A stretch of 7,372 bases of DNA from Bacteroidota bacterium. GTDB lineage: Bacteria; Bacteroidota; Bacteroidia; Bacteroidales; VadinHA17. Position 1 is the stretch's first letter. Every line of letters begins with the position of its first letter. Shown piece by piece: positions 1-4,738 of the stretch. The translations under genes and the position numbers were made by a program. The notes under the pieces were generated by a model, which made no database searches, was not told the origin of the DNA, and saw nothing but the letters and a program-made list of their open reading frames with translations. The stretch spans positions 1-7,372 of the forward strand of contig JAKAXP010000116.1 in NCBI GenBank assembly GCA_021816545.1. The letters are read 5' to 3'.

Positions 1-1
1 C

Positions 2-709
2 ATGTTTGTCATCGAAGGCGACAAGCTGGTCAGGGAGTTTATCCTTGCCGGCAACAGGGTTGCGCTGTTGGCGGGCAAGCCCGAATGGATTGACGGCGAA
101 CCGGATTCGGTAATAACGGGCGCGGACGAGATCGTTACTGTGAGCTATGACGAGCTGAGGCGGATAAGCTCCCTCAGGACACCTCACAACGTACTTGCCG
201 TAGCACCGATGAAAAAGGGGTATTTCAGCGAAGGGATCCTGCGCGGCAGGCTCACGCCGGCACTGGAGTGCGTGCAGGATCCCGGCAACCTCGGTACAAT
301 AATCCGTATTGCTGCCTGGTTTGGAATTGAAAACATAATTTGTTCTCCTGACTCTGTGGATTTTTACAACCCGAAGGTAATCCAGGCCACAATGGGAGCA
401 TTCATGCACGTCAGTGTATGGTACATGCCGCTTGACGGACTGCTCGAGAAAGCAGCCGGAGAGGGCATTCCCGTATACGGTACTGTAATGGACAGCACAT
501 CAGTATATGAGAGCGATCTGGGCAGGGAAGGAATTATTCTTTTCGGGAATGAGTCGAGGGGGATCAGCGAGGCTCTGCTCCGACATGTAACCAACCGCAT
601 CACCATCCCCGGACCGGGAAAACCGGTGGCCGGACTGGAGTCGCTGAATGTCAGCATGGCTACTGCTATAGTGTGCTCGGAATTCTTTCGCAGGGGGAAC
701 AGGCAATAG
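2..709 (+). CDS. TrmH/SpoU-family RNA 2'-O-methyltransferase (5' partial)
   Basis: Cytoplasmic SPOUT-class enzyme that would transfer a methyl group from S-adenosylmethionine to a ribose 2'-OH of rRNA or tRNA. The 235 visible residues hold an N-terminal substrate-binding region (about 1-70, beginning FVIEGDKLV, the usual opening of the SpoU substrate-binding domain) and the knotted catalytic domain (about 85-230). All three SpoU motifs are intact: motif 1 QDPGNLGTIIR at 92-102 with Asn96 and Arg102, motif 2 ILFGNESRGIS at 179-189 with Glu184, and motif 3 IPGPGKPVAGLESLNVSMA at 202-220. In relatives the FVIEG segment follows some 10-20 further residues, and the frame is open to the window edge, so the Met at base 2 is probably internal and the true start lies upstream. 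The last residues (NRQ) and the TAG stop lie in a heptamer repeat. The family is certain; the target RNA (for example 23S G2251 or another site) cannot be told from sequence alone. Confidence 0.93.
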   Translation: MFVIEGDKLVREFILAGNRVALLAGKPEWIDGEPDSVITGADEIVTVSYDELRRISSLRTPHNVLAVAPMKKGYFSEGILRGRLTPALECVQDPGNLGTIIRIAAWFGIENIICSPDSVDFYNPKVIQATMGAFMHVSVWYMPLDGLLEKAAGEGIPVYGTVMDSTSVYESDLGREGIILFGNESRGISEALLRHVTNRITIPGPGKPVAGLESLNVSMATAIVCSEFFRRGNRQ

Positions 710-729
710 GCAGTAGGCAGTAGGCAGTA
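702..729 (+). repeat. Four tandem heptamers GGCARTA (left arm)
   Basis: One GGCAATA (702-708) is followed by three GGCAGTA units (709-715, 716-722, 723-729) with no interruption. The first unit contains the TAG stop of the methyltransferase gene when read with the next base (707-709). It resembles the short tandemly repeated heptamers known from cyanobacteria in style, but I do not claim the same family. The unit is not a multiple of three, so copy-number change would shift any frame crossing it. Confidence 0.9.
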
Positions 730-778
730 GTGAAGTTACTGCTAATCATACAGTTACTTGATGCATTGTCAACACTCT

Positions 779-803
779 TGCCTATTGCCTAATGCCTACT
801 GCC
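779..803 (-). repeat. Three tandem heptamers on the minus strand (right arm)
   Basis: Read on the minus strand the order is GGCAGTA (803-797), GGCATTA (796-790), GGCAATA (789-783), then a partial GGCA (782-779). These are the same heptamer family as 702-729 in opposite orientation. The units differ only at positions 5 and 6 of the heptamer. The array covers the last codons and the stop of the minus-strand oxidoreductase gene. Confidence 0.88.
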
Positions 804-2333
804 TGCTTGCAGCCTGGCTGCAAGCAGCATCCCGTCCACCGCCGATGATACTATCCCTCCGGCATAACCGGCACCTTCACCGGTGGGCCAGAGTCCTTCT
901 ATCCCCTCTGCATGAAGAGATTCCGGCTCACGCAATATCCTTACCGGTGATGAGGTCCTTGATTCCACTGCGGCCACAAGGGCTTCCCCTGTAATAAATC
1001 CTTTCATCCTTTTGCCGAACTCCCTTAATCCTTCCCTCAGCCTGTCGGAAATATCCGCAGGGAGCCACTCATGAAGGGGCGAGGGTGTCAGGCCGGGGAA
1101 ATAAGATGCCTCAGGCAGTCCTGATGAAGCTCTTCCCTCAACGAAATCTGTAAGTCGCTGCGCCGGGGCGCGCTGGCTCATGCCTCCCTCCTTCCATGCC
1201 ATCTTCTCGAGGTAAGCCTGGTATTCAGTTCCGGCAAGCGGGCCGCTGCCATAACGCAGTGCATCTTCCTCACTTATCTCGGTCACTATTCCGCTGTTGG
1301 CCCACCGTGAGTTACGGTGAGATGGTGACATGCCGTTCACCACCACCTCGCCCGGCGATGTGGCTGACGGCACCATGAATCCTCCCGGGCACATGCAGAA
1401 AGAGTAAACTCCCTTTCCGTCAACCTGGGTGACGAGATTGTATGCAGCTGCGGGAAGATAGTTTCCGCGAGGCTTCCCGTGATACTGTATCCGGTCAATA
1501 AGCTCCTGCGGATGTTCAACCCTGACGCCCATGGCGAACGGTTTGAATGCAAGCCTCACCCCTACTCCTGCAAGGATAGCGTGTATGTCGCGTGCCGAAT
1601 GGCCTGTTGCAAGTATGAGGTCATCAGCAGTGTAGCTTTCGCTGCCATTGACGGTCACACCCCGGAAGCGACCGCCGCTTATGCTTATTCCGGTTATCCG
1701 TTTGCCGAACAGAACATCACCGCCGGCATCCCTGATTGTATTTCTTATTGCGGCGATGATGCCCGGCAGCCTGTCAGTGCCAAGATGGGGATGTGCCTCA
1801 TAGAGAATGGCCGGGTCAGCTCCGTGGAGAACCAGCAGTTCCAGCACACGGCGGTTATCACCCCGCTTCTTTGACCTTGTATAGAGTTTCCCGTCGGAGA
1901 AGGTGCCGGCCCCTCCCTCGCCAAAGCAGTAGTTTGAGTCAGGGTCAACAATATGCTGCCTGCTGATGGCTGCCACATCCCTCTTCCGCTCGCTCACCTC
2001 CCTGCCCCGTTCCATGATCACAGGCTTAAGTCCTGCCTCAATCAGCGCCAGCGCTGCAAACAGCCCGGCCGGCCCGCTGCCTGCAATCAGCACTTCCCGT
2101 GCACGGGACACATTGGTAGCCCTGAACGGATCAATCTTTTCGGCTACCTCACCGGAAGCCAGAAGCTGGACCGTAAGGTTAACCTTTATGTCAGGTTTGC
2201 GCGCATCAACAGAGCGCCTGATTATACGCACAGAGAAATCCTGCATGCCGCTCTTCTTTTCGAGGTATCTCCTCAGAGCTTCCTCATCGGAGGCTACCTG
2301 AGGGGGCAGCACCAGGTTGAGCTCCACCGGCAT
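789..2333 (-). CDS. FAD-dependent oxidoreductase (COG2509-type)
   Basis: Predicted soluble cytoplasmic flavoprotein of 514 residues, close to the usual length of this family of uncharacterised FAD-dependent dehydrogenases. Residues 1-75 form the small N-terminal domain typical of the family, including the RRSVDARK segment (39-46). The FAD-binding Rossmann fold follows: GSGPAG at 85-90 with Glu108 at the end of the second strand as the likely ribose-binding acid. Family motifs NYCFGEGGAGTFSDGKLYTR (134-153), ATGHSARD (242-249) and FCMCPGG (312-318) are present, and the C-terminal flavin-contacting motif GEGAGYAGG lies at 485-493. The ATG is 2 nt downstream of the porT stop, so translation is probably coupled; no strong Shine-Dalgarno sequence precedes it, as is usual in Bacteroidota. 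The last residues (AGSRH) and the TAG stop are encoded by heptamer repeats. Substrate and physiological role are unknown for the family; the NAD(P)H dependence often assigned is not shown here. Confidence 0.9.
   Translation of the reverse strand: MPVELNLVLPPQVASDEEALRRYLEKKSGMQDFSVRIIRRSVDARKPDIKVNLTVQLLASGEVAEKIDPFRATNVSRAREVLIAGSGPAGLFAALALIEAGLKPVIMERGREVSERKRDVAAISRQHIVDPDSNYCFGEGGAGTFSDGKLYTRSKKRGDNRRVLELLVLHGADPAILYEAHPHLGTDRLPGIIAAIRNTIRDAGGDVLFGKRITGISISGGRFRGVTVNGSESYTADDLILATGHSARDIHAILAGVGVRLAFKPFAMGVRVEHPQELIDRIQYHGKPRGNYLPAAAYNLVTQVDGKGVYSFCMCPGGFMVPSATSPGEVVVNGMSPSHRNSRWANSGIVTEISEEDALRYGSGPLAGTEYQAYLEKMAWKEGGMSQRAPAQRLTDFVEGRASSGLPEASYFPGLTPSPLHEWLPADISDRLREGLREFGKRMKGFITGEALVAAVESRTSSPVRILREPESLHAEGIEGLWPTGEGAGYAGGIVSSAVDGMLLAARLQAGSRH
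803..827. repeat. Perfect 25-bp palindrome (12-bp arms, 1-nt centre)
   Basis: The arm CTGCTTGCAGCC (803-814) is followed by one T (815) and its exact reverse complement (816-827). As RNA it could fold into an 11-bp stem with a 3-nt loop. It lies inside the 3' end of the oxidoreductase gene, encoding the LLAARLQAG segment, and touches the right heptamer array. It could work with the larger hairpin as a 3'-end structure for the minus-strand operon. Confidence 0.7.
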
Positions 2334-2335
2334 GA

Positions 2336-3037
2336 CTATTCAAAATGGAATGAAAGTACCCACATCTGTGACCTCAGTGAGCTTATCTCGTTGAAGTAGT
2401 AGGGATACTCGGCGTTGTAGTTCAGCACGTCGCGAAGACCGTTTGACATTTTCGCCTCGATTGTGAGTTTGAAATAAGGCAGGTAAAAATCTATCCCGGC
2501 ACCGACCTCATAGTAGAGATCGGCCTTATTCAGCCTGAGATAACTGGCTCCTCCGTTTGCCCCGGGATTTTCAAACTCCTTCTTCCCTGCAAGGTCATAC
2601 CTGAAATTCATCCCCCCGATTATATATGGCCTGGAGTTGTTCATTCTCATACCTTTGGCCTTCAGTGAGAGGGGGAATTCAAGGAATGAAGATTCGATCT
2701 GGGTTTCATAAACCCTGGTTCCTGCCTGGTCATAGAAATTGATTGTTCTCTGGCCGAACGAAACACCGGGCAGGAACCTGATATCAAGGTAGGTTGCCGG
2801 CCTGTAGTCTGTTACAATCTGGATATTGATACCCGGCTTCAGGGAGATGACCTCGGCATTCAGTTCCGAGTCACTCTTCATCTTCACGTTAAAATCCATC
2901 GTGTTGATGCCCATGCTGAAGCCGAAATGGAGAAGCCTGTCGTCATAATTCGAGTCGTTTTTTGGCTTCGCCTTCTGGGCAACCAGAACAAATGGCATCA
3001 GAAGCAGAAGTAAGATTATGGCAGTTCTTTTATACAC
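2336..3037 (-). CDS. porT: PorT-family outer-membrane beta-barrel protein (type IX secretion)
   Basis: A 233-residue protein that would sit in the outer membrane. PorT (SprT in gliding flavobacteria) is required for type IX secretion of gingipains in Porphyromonas gingivalis. Visible here: a signal peptide with basic start MYKR, a hydrophobic core (7-19) and probable cleavage after Ala20 (LVA/QK); then alternating amphipathic strands suitable for a small, probably eight-stranded barrel; glycine- and aromatic-rich turns (FGFSMGINTMDF, YEVGAGIDFYLPYF); and a C-terminal strand WVLSFHFE with aromatic residues near the end. Length matches PorT. It lies 59 nt after ubiE on the same strand and 2 nt before the oxidoreductase gene; from memory, ubiE next to porT is a recurring arrangement in Bacteroidota, which supports the name over a generic porin-like barrel. 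The 59-nt gap shows no promoter I can recognise, so it is probably cotranscribed with ubiE. Confidence 0.8.
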   Translation of the reverse strand: MYKRTAIILLLLLMPFVLVAQKAKPKNDSNYDDRLLHFGFSMGINTMDFNVKMKSDSELNAEVISLKPGINIQIVTDYRPATYLDIRFLPGVSFGQRTINFYDQAGTRVYETQIESSFLEFPLSLKAKGMRMNNSRPYIIGGMNFRYDLAGKKEFENPGANGGASYLRLNKADLYYEVGAGIDFYLPYFKLTIEAKMSNGLRDVLNYNAEYPYYFNEISSLRSQMWVLSFHFE

Positions 3038-3096
3038 TCTTCTGAAGGGTCCTGTTTAATAGAACGGGATTTTTAGGTTTTATTGTGCCGGTCAGC

Positions 3097-3819
3097 CTAA
3101 GGTCTGAATCCGGTATAGATGCTTGCGATGCCTCCCGAAAGCTTCTCCTGCCCGGCCCGGGTGAATCCTGCCCTCGTGAGCACTTCAAGAAATTCTTCAT
3201 TGTCAGGGAATTTCATCACTGACTCGGGCAGGTAGGTGTATGCTGAGGGATCTCCGGACACCTTTCTTCCTATTCCCGGAAGGATGCGTCTGAAATAAAA
3301 ACCGTATATCTGTTTGAGTGGAAACCACGAAGGTCTCGAGAACTCAAGCACCATTATCATTCCTCCAGGTTTCAGCACACGGTGCATCTCCTTGAGCCCG
3401 GCAAGGGTGTCTTCGAAGTTGCGCACCCCGAATGCTGACATCACTGCATCAAAAGTGCCTTCGGCGAAACCGATGGAGGAGGCATCACCTTTCATCAGTT
3501 CTATCCTATCAGTCAGCCCCATCCTTTCGAGCTTACGACGCCCTTCCTCCAGCATGCTTGTGCTTATATCTATCCCCGTTATCTTCTCCGGACCCAGACT
3601 GAGAGCCTCGATGGCCAGGTCTCCGGTTCCGGTGGCAACGTCAAGTATCCTGACAGGTGTGCAACTGCTCCCTATCCTGCTGACGGCTTTCCTTCGCCAC
3701 AGGCGGTCAGTGCCAAGCGACAGAAGATGGTTCAGAAGGTCATAATGCTTTGATATTGAATCAAACATCTTCTCCACCTGTTCTGCCGGAGGGCCGTTCT
3801 TTATTGTTTTGTCATGCAT
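3097..3819 (-). CDS. ubiE: Demethylmenaquinone methyltransferase UbiE/MenG
   Basis: SAM-dependent C-methyltransferase for the last step of menaquinone synthesis (demethylmenaquinone to menaquinone), acting at the inner face of the membrane; Bacteroidota make menaquinone, so menG is the functional synonym. Residue numbers here are for the 240-residue form starting at ATG 3819. It has the UbiE opening MFDSISKHYDLLNHLLSLG (18-36), SAM motif I DVATGTGD (60-67), GIDIS (82-86), FDAVMSAFGVRNF (123-135), the HRVLKPGG motif (146-153), EFSRP (159-163), and the family signature YTYLPESVMKFP (194-205). The frame stays open 44 codons further to a GTG at 3951, with in-frame ATGs at 3903 and 3858. I chose 3819 because it gives the usual family length and an N-terminus aligned with relatives; the GTG has an AGGA directly against it with no spacer. 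It heads the minus-strand operon ubiE-porT-oxidoreductase. Confidence 0.92.
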   Translation of the reverse strand: MHDKTIKNGPPAEQVEKMFDSISKHYDLLNHLLSLGTDRLWRRKAVSRIGSSCTPVRILDVATGTGDLAIEALSLGPEKITGIDISTSMLEEGRRKLERMGLTDRIELMKGDASSIGFAEGTFDAVMSAFGVRNFEDTLAGLKEMHRVLKPGGMIMVLEFSRPSWFPLKQIYGFYFRRILPGIGRKVSGDPSAYTYLPESVMKFPDNEEFLEVLTRAGFTRAGQEKLSGGIASIYTGFRP

Positions 3820-3918
3820 TGATTCCAGATCTGATATCCGCTGTTTTTTCTCCTGCATCAGTGCCCGGAATTCTCCTGACTTTTCGCCAGTATAATGAAT
3901 CATTTCCGGGTCAGGCGG

Positions 3919-3926
3919 CAAAGATA
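3919..3926 (-). promoter_or_regulatory. Candidate -7 promoter element for ubiE operon
   Basis: On the minus strand this reads TATCTTTG, an exact match to the Bacteroidota -7 consensus TAnnTTTG. It lies about 100 nt upstream of the chosen ubiE start and within the divergent intergenic region. I see no TTTG-type -33 element at the expected spacing, so the call rests on one short motif. If real, the transcript would begin near 3912, ruling out the GTG at 3951 as the start and leaving only about 10 nt before the ATG at 3903. Confidence 0.33.
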
Positions 3927-3933
3927 CCCTTAA

Positions 3934-3941
3934 TATTTTTA
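3934..3941 (+). promoter_or_regulatory. Weak candidate -7 element for the dehydrogenase gene
   Basis: TATTTTTA matches the Bacteroidota -7 consensus TAnnTTTG at all fixed bases except the last. It lies about 30 nt before the ATG at 3972, inside the most A+T-rich part of the divergent region (3931-3948). No -33 element is visible at the right spacing, so this is only a plausible site. Confidence 0.2.
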
Positions 3942-3971
3942 CATTTACCACTCCTAAAAGAGTTATACCAA

Positions 3972-4736
3972 ATGAGAAAGACAGTTCTAATCACCGGGGC
4001 AACGTCAGGAATTGGTGAGGCCGTTGCCGTTAAATTTGCACAATCATCTGACAGGCTGATTATTACAGGCAGAAGAAAAGAGAGACTCGATGAACTGGCA
4101 AACCATCTGAGAAGCACCTACGGGACTGAGGTACTGACACTCTGTTTTGATGTAAGGGTGAGGCAGGAAGTAGAGAACAACCTGGGACAGTTGCCGGAGG
4201 AATGGAGGCAGATTGACATACTCGTAAACAACGCTGGTCTGGCTGCCGGACTTAGCCATATAGACGAAGGGGACACTGATGACTGGGACAGGATGGTGGA
4301 CACCAATGTAAAGGGACTGCTGTACGTCACCAGGGTGATATCCCCGATGATGGTCAACAGGGGCTCGGGACATATCTTCAATATTGCCTCAATTGCAGGC
4401 AAGGAGGTTTATGAGAACGGTGCCGTCTACTGTGCATCAAAGCATGCCGTTGACGCTCTTTCAAGAGGCATGCGCATTGACCTTCTCAAACACGGCATCA
4501 AGGTTACCAATGTAGCGCCTGGAATGGTGGAGACCGAGTTCTCTCTTGTCCGCTTCAGGGGAGACGCAGAACGGGCTGCCTCGGTTTACAAAGGTGTTGA
4601 ACCCCTTACGGGGGAAGATATTGCAGGTGTGATTCATTACTGTGCATCCCTTCCTGACCACGTGTGCATCAATGACCTTGTGATCACCCCGAAGGCACAG
4701 GCAAACGCAACGAATACCTTCAGAAAAAACAAATAA
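3972..4736 (+). CDS. Short-chain dehydrogenase/reductase (YdfG-like SDR)
   Basis: Cytoplasmic NAD(P)(H)-dependent oxidoreductase of the classical SDR family, 254 residues, the usual length. Cofactor-binding motif TGATSGIG at 8-15, Asp60 for the adenine ring, and NNAG at 86-89. The catalytic tetrad is complete: Asn112, Ser140, Tyr153 and Lys157 (YCASK at 153-157). Arg34 and Arg35 after strand 2 (ITGRRKERL) point to NADPH preference. The post-catalytic PGMVETEF (183-190) matches the group containing E. coli YdfG, which acts on 3-hydroxy acids such as L-allo-threonine and on malonic semialdehyde; the actual substrate here is inferred only by similarity. The frame is open upstream to 3750, but that part is antisense to ubiE; ATG 3972 begins right at the first Rossmann strand and is clearly the start. 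It is followed after 2 nt by the tricorn homologue, so the two are probably cotranscribed. Confidence 0.92.
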   Translation: MRKTVLITGATSGIGEAVAVKFAQSSDRLIITGRRKERLDELANHLRSTYGTEVLTLCFDVRVRQEVENNLGQLPEEWRQIDILVNNAGLAAGLSHIDEGDTDDWDRMVDTNVKGLLYVTRVISPMMVNRGSGHIFNIASIAGKEVYENGAVYCASKHAVDALSRGMRIDLLKHGIKVTNVAPGMVETEFSLVRFRGDAERAASVYKGVEPLTGEDIAGVIHYCASLPDHVCINDLVITPKAQANATNTFRKNK

Positions 4737-4738
4737 TC

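Larger units (their letters stand above)
700..805. terminator. Candidate bidirectional hairpin between convergent genes
   Basis: Bases 700-726 and 779-805 form inverted arms of 27 nt that match at 24 positions; the three mismatches recur every seven bases, at the variable heptamer position. In a minus-strand transcript one of these becomes a G-U pair. The 52-nt spacer (727-778) holds no gene, though it carries AGTTACT twice (734-740, 752-758). The element sits exactly where the methyltransferase and oxidoreductase genes converge and could end transcription from both sides. There is no clear U-tract, so classic Rho-independent action is uncertain; it may instead be a transcript-stabilising 3' structure or simply a dispersed repeat. 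Confidence 0.45.

Noticed and set aside
702..803. CRISPR array or integrative attachment site
   Set aside because: The repeats are contiguous 7-mers without spacers and no cas, integrase or transposase gene is nearby.
758..994. 78-codon plus-strand frame starting in the repeat spacer
   Set aside because: It crosses the heptamer array and then runs antisense to the oxidoreductase; cysteine- and histidine-rich content reflects the repeat and codon complement.
1479..2399. Long plus-strand frames (1479-1874, 1953-2399) opposite the oxidoreductase gene
   Set aside because: They are antisense shadows; the minus-strand frame has full FAD-protein motifs and these show no recognisable domain or start context.
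3038..3096. Separate promoter for porT
   Set aside because: No TAnnTTTG or TTTG element at useful spacing is seen in the 59-nt gap; cotranscription with ubiE is simpler.
3314..3745. 143-codon plus-strand frame opposite ubiE
   Set aside because: The minus strand encodes intact UbiE motifs over the whole interval; the antisense product resembles no family.
3820..3951. GTG at 3951 as the ubiE start
   Set aside because: It adds 44 residues absent from the family, an AGGA lies directly against the GTG with no spacing, and the likely promoter element is downstream of it.
3750..3971. In-frame upstream extension of the dehydrogenase by 74 codons
   Set aside because: It runs antisense to ubiE, has no SDR homology, and the Rossmann motif begins immediately after ATG 3972 as in the family.
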